A DNA stretch of 64,000 nt from Firmicutes bacterium UBA5486 (GTDB lineage: Bacteria > Bacillota > UBA4882 > UBA10575), in assembly GCA_002427045.1 (NCBI GenBank), contig DIPO01000059.1:46438-110437 (forward strand), given 5' to 3'. Position numbers and translations under genes: made by a program. Each line of letters begins with the position of its first letter. The stretch's first letter is position 1. This document shows positions 19,466 through 27,808 of the stretch, piece by piece. The notes below the pieces were generated by a model. The model was given only the letters and a program-made list of their open reading frames with translations. It did no database searches and was not told where the DNA came from.

Positions 19466-20029
19466 TTACCGGGAGAAAATTTGCATTGTCCATGTAAACA
19501 TACCGGGATTATTCTGAGTTGTTCCGCTTTTAAAACCTATATTGGTTGCCGTAGTTATTAACCTCAGAACTGGAGTTGGTATTGAACTGGTGGGGACTAA
19601 ATTTACTAGGTAGCGGTATGTTTTTACATTTCTCCAGGGATGTGATGAAGGAGTGGAGATGTTTACCCCCTGAGGATTCTGAGTTACGCCATTTAGGGTT
19701 AAACGCATATTATATCGATCATCGGCGGCATGGGCAATGACAAGATCATAGTTGCCAAAGGGAATTAGCCGGTCGGTAAAACTACTTGTTGAACTGCCAT
19801 TCCAGCGCCGGATAAAAGTAAAGGTAGTGGTATTAATCGGATCCGCAGTAGGAGTTGCCCATAAATACTGGGGACCCCCTTCCTGGTAAAAAACCGGATT
19901 AATGTTATTCCCTTGCCAATTAAGACTGGGCCAGAATTTGAAGGGATTTGTTACTTTAACCGGTAATGAACCTTCGGTCCAGTTGCCGAGGGAAGCATTA
20001 CTTACGTAGATTGCTAATGGTTGTGACAA
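19466..20029 (-). CDS. Unrecognised beta-rich protein in the glycan island
   Basis: I do not recognise this 187-residue protein. It has no signal peptide or membrane segment, few charged residues, and many Asn, Thr, Ser, Pro and aromatic residues (FKFWPSLNWQGNN, RRWNGSSTSS), with no Cys. That composition suggests a beta-sandwich structural or adhesive protein, such as a spore or exosporium surface component. Starts ATG with GGGGTGAGGT upstream. It lies 75 bp before the GT gene on the same strand and after a 148-bp gap, so it may be co-expressed with the transferases and be one of their targets (inference). Confidence 0.6.
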   Translation of the reverse strand: MSQPLAIYVSNASLGNWTEGSLPVKVTNPFKFWPSLNWQGNNINPVFYQEGGPQYLWATPTADPINTTTFTFIRRWNGSSTSSFTDRLIPFGNYDLVIAHAADDRYNMRLTLNGVTQNPQGVNISTPSSHPWRNVKTYRYLVNLVPTSSIPTPVLRLITTATNIGFKSGTTQNNPGMFTWTMQIFSR

Positions 20030-20177
20030 ATTACCTCACCCCTTTTAGTTTATAAATTATTTTATGTTTAGAAATCCGGGGGGTGCTGTTTTTATCAATG
20101 ATAGTCATTTAACATCTTATAATAGGTCACTAGATTTTCTTTTTAAGATGGCTGTTTCTTGTGACTTTTTGAAAATT

Positions 20178-20918
20178 TTACTGAGTAGCAAGAAGTGGCC
20201 AACCATGTGCTACTAACCATTTTAAGACTTTCGTTCTCTCTTTCCAGACTCCCCGCTGATTTTTCAAGGCTTTTTCCGGAGCCTCTTCGGGAAGTGGAAT
20301 ATAGCCTTTTCCCTTAGTGGGGACTACTGCCGGATAATTCCCGGCAAGATCCCGGATCGCGCAGCTTACTGCTAAATCTGTTGAAAATGCTCCGGGACTG
20401 AGGACTTTAAGTGAACCCCAAGCCCAATGGCTGGAAAGTCTGCGATAGAGTTCAGTTTTGAGCATTAGGCCCCTGCTAGGGATTACTAGATCAACAACTT
20501 TCGGGGATTTAAGCTTATGGGAGAAATATTTATCTTTATTTCGGTAATTATTGAAGGGCGGCTTAAAGATACATCCGAATTGGGTAACAGCGGGAAAGAA
20601 TGGAGCCCACTTGCGGAAGGCGGATAATCCCTTCTCAGTTATGAGATAATCATCATCAATAATTAGAACATAATCCTTTCTACTTTGGAGTGCAGCATAG
20701 TATTTTCCGATGGGTCCAATATTTTTTTTCGATTTAATATTTTTGGTTGCTTCAGGGATTGGTTTGGCTCCATTATTCCAGACTAAAATTTCTTTAATCC
20801 CCAGTTTTTTTAAATTTTGTACAACGGCACGTGCATTCTTGGGGCGGGCAAAGTTGCACATTACAGCAGTAATAGATTCTAAGGGTACCATTTTTTTGGT
20901 TTTCTTAGTTTTACTCAT
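20178..20918 (-). CDS. GT-A-type glycosyltransferase
   Basis: This 246-residue protein has a GT-A core: ITAVMCNFARPKNARAVVQNL at the start, EILVWNNGAKP, NIGPIGKYYAAL and the metal-binding triplet in YVLIIDDDYLI. The second half, SRGLMLKTELYRRL and GAFSTDLAVSCAIRD, is like that of procollagen-galactosyltransferase-like and GT2 enzymes. The first dozen residues are Lys/Thr-rich. It belongs to the run of leftward glycosyltransferase genes and lies 37 bp after the GT-D gene. Substrate unknown. Confidence 0.75.
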   Translation of the reverse strand: MSKTKKTKKMVPLESITAVMCNFARPKNARAVVQNLKKLGIKEILVWNNGAKPIPEATKNIKSKKNIGPIGKYYAALQSRKDYVLIIDDDYLITEKGLSAFRKWAPFFPAVTQFGCIFKPPFNNYRNKDKYFSHKLKSPKVVDLVIPSRGLMLKTELYRRLSSHWAWGSLKVLSPGAFSTDLAVSCAIRDLAGNYPAVVPTKGKGYIPLPEEAPEKALKNQRGVWKERTKVLKWLVAHGWPLLATQ

Positions 20919-20955
20919 TTTCTTTCCCCGCTTGTGTGTTATTTTAATAAAAATC

Positions 20956-21711
20956 CTAGACTTTAGGATTCCAAGGTTTAATTCGTTTTGACGGACGAAC
21001 TGTATACATCATGGTCTTTCCAAAATCAATTGCCACTTTTCTATATTGCTCAGCAATCGCCGGTGCTAAAATTACAGCATTAACCCCGGAAGAAATTAGG
21101 ACAAGATCAAAATTGAATTCCCCAACTTTTTTTAAAATAGCGGGAAGCTCTTTATAATGACTAAAATTAATACATCCTACTATATTCGGTTTTAAACTGG
21201 AGTAATCTTTTTGGATAATTTTAGCATACTGGTCCGCCCATTTGGAGATTAGTAAAGTCCGGTACTGGTGAATTATTTTCCAAAAATAGCGGTAGGAGAC
21301 CATCTTGCGGTTAACAAAGACATAACAAAGATTAGTCGGTTTTATTTTATAATGATCAAAAATTTTATTAGTTAATGACCGTTTATACTTACTGGGAGCA
21401 GCAACTTGGTCTTTATTATTACGACAAATTCCTACGATCTCAGCTTTACGAATACCGTCAAGCATTTTATCACGTAAAGGCCGACAGGGGAGAGTGACAC
21501 CTTTTCCATTACTTTTTTTACCCTGTCTTACCCAATAAGTCTTTTCGATCTCTTGATCAGTAAGAAATTTTCCTTGTGAAAGTACAATATTTTCGCCATC
21601 GCCAATTCTTACTAAAGAAAGAGGTTTCTTAACCCTTAAAGCACCGTGTATTTTACGTAATACCTCCAATTCCGAGAGCAGTTTTTTATCAGGGAAGTTC
21701 TTAAGTGACAT
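20956..21711 (-). CDS. GT-D fold glycosyltransferase domain protein
   Basis: This 251-residue protein carries SLVRIGDGENIVLSQG near residue 38. The RxGDGE pattern is the hallmark of the GT-D fold (formerly DUF1792), first described for an O-linked glycan extender of streptococcal serine-rich adhesins. Later segments (GICRNNKDQVAAPS, FVNRKMVSYRYFW, FDLVLISSGVNAVILAPAIAEQ) agree with that family. It probably adds a hexose to a protein-linked glycan (inference). GT-D enzymes commonly sit beside protein O-glycosylation targets, which fits the structural proteins nearby. 15 bp separate it from the upstream GT2 gene. Confidence 0.8.
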   Translation of the reverse strand: MSLKNFPDKKLLSELEVLRKIHGALRVKKPLSLVRIGDGENIVLSQGKFLTDQEIEKTYWVRQGKKSNGKGVTLPCRPLRDKMLDGIRKAEIVGICRNNKDQVAAPSKYKRSLTNKIFDHYKIKPTNLCYVFVNRKMVSYRYFWKIIHQYRTLLISKWADQYAKIIQKDYSSLKPNIVGCINFSHYKELPAILKKVGEFNFDLVLISSGVNAVILAPAIAEQYRKVAIDFGKTMMYTVRPSKRIKPWNPKV

Positions 21712-21726
21712 CTACTCACCTTCCTT

Positions 21727-22536
21727 TTACGATTCCGAACGGCTTTTATTTTGATTTTTGGCTAACAAGGATCTAACTTCTTCAATCTGATCCTCTGGGT
21801 AACCGAAGTTTCTCATAATCTCGTTTTCCTTAGGACCAATAATAAAGTTTTCTTTCCATTCTTCGAATTCGCCTCTTTGGTCCTTCATTTTAACATAAAA
21901 AAGCTTCCAAGCCCCATAGAGAGGATCGGATTCTTCAGTCCGTCCTAAACTGGTACAAACATGGGAAGTGATATAGGCTTTTTTCATCTTCAGTTTGTTT
22001 GCTTTTCGTTCGTAGTCTCGTTCGCCTACACCATAAAGAGGTAGATTACTCATAATAAAATGTTTTTTCCATAGTTGCTTTTTTATCATCATGCACCAAA
22101 AAAGAACAGTATTCCGCCGGAATTCAAGAGAATATCTAGGCCTTTTTACGCGATGGTTAGTCCCAGTTTTAACTACGGAAGGTTGCAATGCTACATAGGC
22201 TAAATCAGGAAAATCTTTTAATGCTTGATACATAGCACCAGTCCAATCCTTACGGGGAACAATTACATCATCATCTAGTTTGACAATATATTCCCCTTTA
22301 GCACGTTCAGCACCGTATTGAAAACCGGGCATACATCCAATATTCCGCCCGGGGTCAAATATCCTTACCTGTGGATGCTTAAATTTTGATAAAAATTCCA
22401 TAGCCTCATTATAAGGAGGATGATTATTAATCAGTATAATTTCAGTATCTTTATTACTTGTCTGGAGTGCAGCATTAATACACTTTTCGATTAAAGGAAG
22501 AGTATTATAGCAATTAATGATAACTGAGAATCTCAC
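21727..22536 (-). CDS. Family 2 glycosyltransferase
   Basis: This is a GT2 enzyme. RFSVIINCYNTLPLIEKCI opens the fold, then TEIILINNHP, NIGCMPGFQYGAERAKGEYIV and the metal motif KLDDDVIVP. The C-terminal part is charged (last ~60 residues). The start is probably GTG at 22536, with AAGGGTGATC upstream, giving 269 residues; an ATG at 22557 would add seven. It is the first gene of a leftward run of four or five (GT2, GT-D, GT-A, structural protein, GT2). Confidence 0.85.
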   Translation of the reverse strand: MRFSVIINCYNTLPLIEKCINAALQTSNKDTEIILINNHPPYNEAMEFLSKFKHPQVRIFDPGRNIGCMPGFQYGAERAKGEYIVKLDDDVIVPRKDWTGAMYQALKDFPDLAYVALQPSVVKTGTNHRVKRPRYSLEFRRNTVLFWCMMIKKQLWKKHFIMSNLPLYGVGERDYERKANKLKMKKAYITSHVCTSLGRTEESDPLYGAWKLFYVKMKDQRGEFEEWKENFIIGPKENEIMRNFGYPEDQIEEVRSLLAKNQNKSRSES

Positions 22537-22557
22537 TAGGATCACCCTTTCAGACAT

Positions 22558-22990
22558 GCTGTTAATCTAGTTTACGGTCAAAAGACAATTATAGTGCTGT
22601 TTCTGAAGCATTTTCCTGTAGACAGTGATAAGCTCCTATTATCTTAGTAGAAGGGACTCTCTGCTTATGTAAATGGTCCTCTGAAAAGTTCGATGTCATA
22701 TAATAATTAATAGACTCGGTACTCGTTGCTCGTCGCTGGTCGCTCGTCTTCAATGTTAGCCTTTGGTGTTTCTTAGCTTCGAAGGCTTTCTTCCAACCGA
22801 GAGACGAGCGACGAGAGATCCGAGCCACGAGATGCGTTGCATCCGGTATGCTTGAGTGAGGCGCCGGATTTAAGATATTAGGTTAGTCAAAGGTAATTAT
22901 GCAATTCTCTTTCTTAGATAAAAACTTTAAGGGCATTTTCCCAATACAAGTAATAAGCGATGAGTATCAAAATATTAGGGAGGAAAAAGC
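22558..22990. other. Intergenic repeat-rich region between divergent transferase genes
   Basis: This 433-bp stretch has no credible gene. It holds two oppositely oriented CGAG-type repeats (22713–22750 and 22799–22834) that can pair as a long stem, and at 22884–22907 a copy of the right end of the large inverted-repeat element (AAAGGTAATTATGCAATTCTCT). Confidence 0.55.
22713..22834. repeat. Inverted pair of CGAG-rich repeats
   Basis: The left copy ACTCGTTGCTCGTCGCTGGTC... and the right copy GAGACGAGCGACGAGAGATC... are inverted relatives separated by about 50 bp. The same motif recurs at 25801–25837, 37994–38026 and, more weakly, at 42801–42828 and 45771–45800. Confidence 0.6.
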
Positions 22991-24061
22991 ATGAGGGTTT
23001 TGTTTGTTGATTCCGGCGCCGGAGGATTTCACTACCGGTATGCTTTTGATATTTCTACTACTTTAAAGGATAAACTGCGCTATAAAGTTAAGCAGGTTAA
23101 TCCACAAAGACTTTCTCCTAGAATAATCCGGGAGTATCGCCCGGATGTTTTATTGGTGGTTCATGGTAACCGAACCCCTTGTAAACATGTACGTTTTGCC
23201 CGCTCTTTGGGGGCAAAAACGGTATTATGGTTAGTGGAAGATCCTTATGAGATTGACTTACACCGCGGGGAGATGGTTGATTCTTATGATGTAGTCTTTA
23301 CTAATGAGCGTCAGGCAGTTACAGAGTACCAACACCCTAGAGCCTATTATCTTCCCTGGTGTTGTAATCCGGAGGTTCATCGCCGGCTTTCTGTTACTAA
23401 GCAGTATCAAAGCGATCTATGTTTTGTGGGTATGGGGTTTCCCAATCGACTGCTGATAATAAATGCTCTTGCACCATTGTTAAAAAGGTTAAATGTAAAG
23501 CTAATCGGTGAATGGAACAGGTGGGGAGAAGTGCATCCTGATTTACGAAAGTTTGTTCTGCCAGTGGTTAATAATTTTTATGAGGTACAAAAATACTTTA
23601 ATGGTGCTAAAATTAATCTAAATATTCACCGTGATCCCGTTGAACCTCCCTCTGGTAATAGCAAAGGTGTTGGTGCAACAAGCCCAAATGATCGAGCATT
23701 TGCTCTAGCCGGATGTGGAGCTTTTCAGATTGTCGATTCGACCCGACCGGATCTGTTAAAATGTTTCGAAGATGAGAAAGAGATAATTCGTTTCTCAAAT
23801 CCCGATGATTTAGCCAAAAAAATTGAGTATTATCTTGCAAGACCGGGATTACGTGGAAAAATCGGAGATGCGGCTCAAAAAAGGGCTTATGGTGAACATA
23901 CTTATAAACATCGATTTGTTGAAATGTTTGGAAAACTTGGTGCCTTGCCGAGAAGAAAAGAGCATAGGGTCTCTAGAAAACCAGTTTCTTATGTCTTTAA
24001 TACTGATTTTGTAATTAAGGATGAAATCTGGTCTTTTCAGGAACCGAGCAGGTGGAGGTAG
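22991..24061 (+). CDS. CgeB-like glycosyltransferase
   Basis: This 356-residue cytoplasmic protein matches the CgeB/DUF3880-plus-glycosyl-transferase-1 layout. The N-terminal half has FHYRYAFDISTTL and IREYRPDVLLVVHG, then VLWLVEDPYEID and VFTNERQ. The C-terminal half has the GT-B end motif RAFALAGCGAFQIVDSTRPDL with the DEKEIIRFSNPDDLAKKI acidic segment. In Bacillus subtilis CgeB is a mother-cell protein that modifies the spore crust. ATG start with GGGAGGAAAA upstream. It stands alone on + and converges with the next GT2 gene across a hairpin. Confidence 0.82.
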   Translation: MRVLFVDSGAGGFHYRYAFDISTTLKDKLRYKVKQVNPQRLSPRIIREYRPDVLLVVHGNRTPCKHVRFARSLGAKTVLWLVEDPYEIDLHRGEMVDSYDVVFTNERQAVTEYQHPRAYYLPWCCNPEVHRRLSVTKQYQSDLCFVGMGFPNRLLIINALAPLLKRLNVKLIGEWNRWGEVHPDLRKFVLPVVNNFYEVQKYFNGAKINLNIHRDPVEPPSGNSKGVGATSPNDRAFALAGCGAFQIVDSTRPDLLKCFEDEKEIIRFSNPDDLAKKIEYYLARPGLRGKIGDAAQKRAYGEHTYKHRFVEMFGKLGALPRRKEHRVSRKPVSYVFNTDFVIKDEIWSFQEPSRWR

Positions 24062-24072
24062 CCAGTGTGGGG

Positions 24073-24177
24073 GACTACCTAGAAAATGCCTCTGTCGCTT
24101 GTCGACTCACCTGGTCTTTGAATTTTCATCACTTCGTTCTGCTGGTGGTAGACCAGCGTGAGCGACTACCTAGAAAA
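24073..24177. terminator. Bidirectional hairpin framed by 14-bp direct repeats
   Basis: The stem CTCACCTGGTCT (24106–24117) / AGACCAGCGTGAG (24150–24162) extends into GTCG-type flanks. Exact 14-bp direct copies of GACTACCTAGAAAA lie at 24073–24086 and 24164–24177. It separates two convergent genes. The last bases run into the 3' end of the GT2 gene. Confidence 0.6.
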
Positions 24178-24970
24178 ACTTTATGTTTTGTTCTTGAGGG
24201 AAAACAGGAAAATGATCTTCAAATAATCTCTCCCAACCATATTTCTGTAATTCTTTTCTCCATTTCCGGCGGAAATGATCCCAGCTGGCATTAGCTAGTC
24301 TTTCGTTATCCGCTGGATCACTCCGTTCAAAAGAAGCATGAATAGTATGTTCGATCAGAACATCCTTAGCTATTCTTAATTCATAGCCTTGTTTTCTGAT
24401 TCGGAGAGCGAGATCAAAGTCATCTGCTCCTAAGGGAAGGTTTTCATCAAAATAACCGATATAATTTAAAAATCGCCGATCAAAAAGGACGAGGCAGCCA
24501 ATGAGAAATTTTGCGGGTTTCGATTGACGATGATAAAATCCGGCAAATTTTCGATCAGCTGCTTCTAGTTTTCGGGAGAAAGACAAGGGACCGGCCCATT
24601 GTTTTCCACCAATACCCATACTTTTCGGGCCAATTATTAGAGCTTTAGGGTTGTTTGTCAGGTGCCAGGAGAGTCTGGACAACCAATCGGGAGGAACGAT
24701 AACATCCGGGTTCATGGTTACCAAGACTTTTCCGGAGGCCACCTTTAACCCCTGATTACAAGCTTTAGCATAACCGTAGTTTTCCGGGTTTAAGATTACA
24801 CGGAGATTGGGGTTTTTTAACTTCGTGAGAAATAATACCGATTCATCCCTTGAATGATTATCGATAATGATTACTTCATAGTTAGCTTTAGTGTTTTTGA
24901 CAATGGATTCAAGACATTTTTCCAGATAAGGTTGGGAATTATAATTGACAATAATTATGCTTGCTTCCAT
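24170..24970 (-). CDS. Family 2 glycosyltransferase
   Basis: This is a GT2 enzyme of the rhamnosyltransferase-like subgroup: ASIIIVNYNSQPYLEKCLESI, YEVIIIDNHSRDES, NYGYAKACNQGLKVASG, the metal motif VLVTMNPDVIVPP, and the acceptor-side YIGYFDENLPLGADDFDLALRIRKQG. The start is ATG 24970 with GGAGGTGCTTTT upstream, giving 266 residues; the longer frame to 25000 lacks a ribosome site. It overlaps the upstream GT2 gene by 16 bp, so the two are translationally coupled. Confidence 0.88.
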   Translation of the reverse strand: MEASIIIVNYNSQPYLEKCLESIVKNTKANYEVIIIDNHSRDESVLFLTKLKNPNLRVILNPENYGYAKACNQGLKVASGKVLVTMNPDVIVPPDWLSRLSWHLTNNPKALIIGPKSMGIGGKQWAGPLSFSRKLEAADRKFAGFYHRQSKPAKFLIGCLVLFDRRFLNYIGYFDENLPLGADDFDLALRIRKQGYELRIAKDVLIEHTIHASFERSDPADNERLANASWDHFRRKWRKELQKYGWERLFEDHFPVFPQEQNIKFF

Positions 24971-25698
24971 AAAAGCACCTCCAGGTTTTCTCCATGCCAC
25001 ATTCTTAAACGAGGTTTGGGGTTAAGGATTGATTGGTAATGAGATAAGGGACAGAATTTTCCCTGCGGATCAAGGGAGAGGTATCGATGGTATTTTTGGG
25101 GATGTTCCTTTTTGACGGCATATCCTAAGTGAAGAAGACGGATATTAGAAGGATATCTTGGGGTAAGATAAGCTTCTTCCGGAAAACGTCCACAGTGCAA
25201 TTTACGGGAGGCCCAATGATAAGTGAGTTTTTTTTGATACCGGAATAAACAAACGGCACGAGAAAGAGAAGGGTTCCAGTAATCATCAATTCGATAATGA
25301 AGAAGATCTCCCCAAAAGTGGTATACAGGGAAAGTAATGAGGTCAAACTCTTTTTGCTCTGTTAAAGCAGGTAATTCTTTGCTAATTCTTCTTTCCAATA
25401 GTTCATCGGCATCCAGAGCCAGGATCCAAGTGGGGTTAAGTTCTACAGTCATCTCCCAGAGTAGGGTTCTAAGTGCAGCTTCATCTTGTTCAAATAGAGG
25501 ATGTTCTAACTGTTGAAAGCGGATAACTTTTTTATGGGACTGGCAGAGTTCGGGAGTCCGGTCAGTGGAAGCATCATCCAGAATTACAATCCCATCCACA
25601 TATGTAGCCAATTGGTTTAAGACCGGAAGCAGGTAACGGCTGGCTTCATTCCGGACAACCATCATGGCTAAGATGTATGGTTTATTAATTTTATGCAT
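24955..25698 (-). CDS. Family 2 glycosyltransferase
   Basis: This is a GT2 enzyme of about 247 residues. KPYILAMMVVRNEASRYLLPV and DGIVILDDASTDRTPELC are characteristic, and TWILALDADELLERR carries the metal-binding Asp. This resembles lipopolysaccharide core beta-glucosyltransferase-like (WaaE-type) proteins. The frame is open far upstream to 26007, but that part reads through repeat DNA and another gene's end. The ATG at 25698 preceded by GGGTGAT is the likely start. It overlaps the next GT2 gene. Confidence 0.85.
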   Translation of the reverse strand: MHKINKPYILAMMVVRNEASRYLLPVLNQLATYVDGIVILDDASTDRTPELCQSHKKVIRFQQLEHPLFEQDEAALRTLLWEMTVELNPTWILALDADELLERRISKELPALTEQKEFDLITFPVYHFWGDLLHYRIDDYWNPSLSRAVCLFRYQKKLTYHWASRKLHCGRFPEEAYLTPRYPSNIRLLHLGYAVKKEHPQKYHRYLSLDPQGKFCPLSHYQSILNPKPRLRMWHGENLEVLLWKQA

Positions 25699-25726
25699 TA
25701 TATCACCCATTTCTAAGTAGTCCCTC

Positions 25727-25793
25727 ACCCCAGCAAGCTGGGGCAAGCAAAAGGATGAAAATAGAACCTTAATTCGTAGCTTACAAAGGCCGT
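25727..25793. repeat. CCCCAGC-headed repeat, copy 1
   Basis: CCCCAGCAAGCTGGGG is a small palindrome followed by GCAAGCAAAAGGATGAAAATAGAAC and AGCTTACAAAGG. The same head and tail occur at 60053–60112. Confidence 0.6.
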
Positions 25794-25800
25794 CAATCTT

Positions 25801-25837
25801 ACGAGCGACGAACGACGAGTGACGAGTATCGAGATAT
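25801..25837. repeat. CGAG-rich short repeat
   Basis: Tandem ACGA-type units (ACGAGCGACGAACGACGAG, TGACGAGTATCGAGATATG) match the copy at 37994–38026 in the ATCGAGATA tail. Confidence 0.6.
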
Positions 25838-25871
25838 GTTATGCATAAAAGGCTTGTAGGTTGCAAGTAAT

Positions 25872-25898
25872 GAAGGCCGCCCATAGTGGGCGGCCTTC
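25872..25898. terminator. Strong perfect hairpin after the 25.9-kb gene
   Basis: A 12-bp perfect stem, GAAGGCCGCCCA / TGGGCGGCCTTC, with a three-base loop lies ten bases beyond the stop of the gene on −. The T run is poor on −, so it may act as a terminator or as a 3' stabiliser. Confidence 0.6.
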
Positions 25899-25907
25899 TT
25901 GATTTTA

Positions 25908-26393
25908 TTAGTTTATAAAGCGAAATCCTCGTGAGACTGGTGGTGGAACTACTATTCTCGTACAGCTGGGTCCGGTGATTAAAAGAGGACCGCTGGGGGG
26001 TTGACAACCATTACCAGTATGGATGGCTACCTGGACATCGGTTTGTTCAAAACACCCGTTTTCAATGGTAAAGCTATATAACCCTTCGAATTGGGCATTT
26101 TTATTTAAGGTGTTCCACTTGATAGTGTTCGGGTTTGCCATACCCCCTAAACATGGTTGCCCCAGTCCCACTACTGCCTGGATGTTGTCAGGATCTGGGC
26201 TGGTAGCTTTTGCCGGGTCTACGATCTGGATCGGATCAGGACAAAGGACTAGTGCCCAGTTGCTAAGGAAATCACCCTGGCCAAGTTCTTCAATAATGGT
26301 CAGTTGATAAAACCAGGTTTGGGTGCCGTTAGAGTTACAAACTGCGCCTTTAAACTCAATCTGGTAGGGAGGAATCTGTACAATATCTGGCAT
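25908..26393 (-). CDS. Unrecognised Cys-containing beta-rich protein
   Basis: I do not recognise this ~161-residue protein. It begins MPDIVQIPPYQIEFKGAVC, has no signal peptide or membrane segment, contains six Cys (for example LVLCPDP, GQPCLGG, NGCFEQ, GNGCQPP, PSCTR), and ends with VPPPVSRGFRFIN. The composition suggests a beta-sandwich, perhaps disulphide-linked, as in spore-coat or exosporium proteins (inference). Start at ATG 26393 with GGAGGT seven bases upstream rather than GTG 26402. It ends in a strong hairpin and lies next to two coat-like proteins. Confidence 0.6.
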   Translation of the reverse strand: MPDIVQIPPYQIEFKGAVCNSNGTQTWFYQLTIIEELGQGDFLSNWALVLCPDPIQIVDPAKATSPDPDNIQAVVGLGQPCLGGMANPNTIKWNTLNKNAQFEGLYSFTIENGCFEQTDVQVAIHTGNGCQPPSGPLLITGPSCTRIVVPPPVSRGFRFIN

Positions 26394-26545
26394 CGATTTC
26401 ACCTCCGGATTTGGCTTGTCATTATAAAATATTCCATTCAGTATTAAAGGCGCTTCTTAATATGGAAATTCTTATTAAATCCTTAAGATAAAGGTCTTAC
26501 TTTGGATGTTACATGATACGTCCGAGGTAAAATAGGAGAGCTTTA

Positions 26546-27331
26546 TCATAATAATAAAGCAATTATTTCTTTTTCGGCTGCGATTAAATCTCCGAGTACA
26601 AGATTAAAGGGAATTCTTATACCAGGCGAGATATTAATACTATGCTGAACCTGTTCTTTTACCGCAGTAAGAAGTGCTAATGCTTCCAAAACTCTACCTT
26701 CTAAAAGAAATTCTTGGATGCGAGCGATCTCAGCAAGTAGGGCATTTTTAAATAAAGGGTTTCCGATTTGCGCCCGTATTTTCCCAGCGGCAATCTCTAG
26801 TGCTGCTAGCACCTCGGGTGGTACAGGTGGTGGCGGAATTGGAGTTGGTGTGACTGGTATTGGGATCTGATCCTCGAAGACTACCTTGACTACTACCGTT
26901 ACAGTTAAAATTTCGTCAAAAGAATTAGTTTCTGTATTCAAGGTAATTTGGTCTTCTGCTTCCAAATCAAAAATTTGGCAGCGTAATCTTTTTAAGGCCT
27001 TTGCTGGTAAAGGTTTAGGGCAACAGTTGGTGATGGGGAGGTTGGTAAATCTTCTTTTAAAACCATATTCCAGCTGTATATCAGGTCCTAGAGGCTGCTT
27101 AATGGTAATTTCCTTGTTAATCATCAGGATCAAGTCAACAGAAAAGTTATTATGCTGATCTCTCCGGAGTGTACAATCAATAACGGTTACTTTTACCCGT
27201 GTGTTTTCAGGATCGATTCGGCTTTCCGGTAAAACTGGGGTTTGAATCGGCACGCCTGGTTCAATGTCATGAAGAGTGAAGACCTCCTCACATACCACTC
27301 GGTCGGCTTTGATTATATTACACGCTAGCAT
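26546..27331 (-). CDS. Coat-like protein, paralogue of the 27.8-kb gene
   Basis: This protein of ~261 residues is of unknown function. Residues 1–150 align by eye with the protein encoded at 27809–28345: xxxCxxIKxDRVxxxE, VPIxxxV, VTVxxCT, a central DxxI(R/N)K(D/E)IxIxxP, LExxFxRxFT and AxxxxCQI. A Pro-rich linker (PIPVTPTPIPPPPVPP) then leads to a ~85-residue helical domain absent in the paralogue. No signal peptide. The fold may be related to the SPOCS/DUF3794 domain of spore-coat morphogenetic proteins, but this is a guess. ATG at 27331 aligns with the paralogue's start and has AAGGAAG upstream. Confidence 0.65.
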   Translation of the reverse strand: MLACNIIKADRVVCEEVFTLHDIEPGVPIQTPVLPESRIDPENTRVKVTVIDCTLRRDQHNNFSVDLILMINKEITIKQPLGPDIQLEYGFKRRFTNLPITNCCPKPLPAKALKRLRCQIFDLEAEDQITLNTETNSFDEILTVTVVVKVVFEDQIPIPVTPTPIPPPPVPPEVLAALEIAAGKIRAQIGNPLFKNALLAEIARIQEFLLEGRVLEALALLTAVKEQVQHSINISPGIRIPFNLVLGDLIAAEKEIIALLL

Positions 27332-27336
27332 CCGGA

Positions 27337-27576
27337 TCACTTCCTTTGACCTGGTAGACCCGGTAGTAGATTAAAAAGAGAAACAACCCAATCCCTAATT
27401 TTCTGGGAAAAACTTCTCTTTTTAGTTTGGGCACTAATCTTGGTGGTTTTAATTGGGGAAGAAACGGTTATCCGGGGAAGATCCTCGGTAATTTTATCAG
27501 AATCATTTATAACAATGATCTGCGCTTCCGCCGTTATTGGGAATTCGAGTAATCCCGTGAATTGTTTTTCTTCCAT
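27337..27576 (-). CDS. Small unrecognised protein upstream of the coat-like gene
   Basis: This is a 79-residue protein with no family match that I can see. It starts MEEKQFTGLLEFPITAEAQ and has a basic middle (KTTKISAQTKKR) and an amphipathic C-terminus (WVVSLFNLLPGLPG). The ATG at 27576 has GGAGGT seven bases upstream; the frame extends upstream to 27648 without a ribosome site. It ends five bases before the coat-like gene, so both are co-transcribed. It could be a small structural or assembly partner (inference). Confidence 0.6.
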   Translation of the reverse strand: MEEKQFTGLLEFPITAEAQIIVINDSDKITEDLPRITVSSPIKTTKISAQTKKRSFSQKIRDWVVSLFNLLPGLPGQRK

Positions 27577-27808
27577 GGCGGGCACCTCCTGGTATCTTTG
27601 TATTGGTCTGTTAGTATAAGAGTATTCCAAGCTAGGCTTATAGGTCACGGGCTTGTTGCCTATTTCTTCAAATAATCGAGAAATTAGGACTTATTCTTAA
27701 TGGGTGTTCTCTTTTATGGCAAAAGCATCTTTATATGCGTTTTGACTAATAACAACTACCCTGGTAATTGCGTATAAATAATGTAGACAAACCTGGAGGT
27801 GAAAATTA

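Noticed and set aside
22589..22828. 79-residue open frame on −
   Set aside because: It lies within the inverted CGAG repeats and has no family features or ribosome site.
22713..22834. Repeated CGAG units as a possible CRISPR array
   Set aside because: The units differ in length and sequence, are inverted rather than direct, lack regular spacers, and there are no cas genes in the window.
25699..26007. N-terminal extension of the GT2 protein at 24955–25698
   Set aside because: The extra 103 residues translate repeat DNA, a terminator hairpin and the end of the neighbouring gene; the fold and ribosome site support the ATG at 25698.
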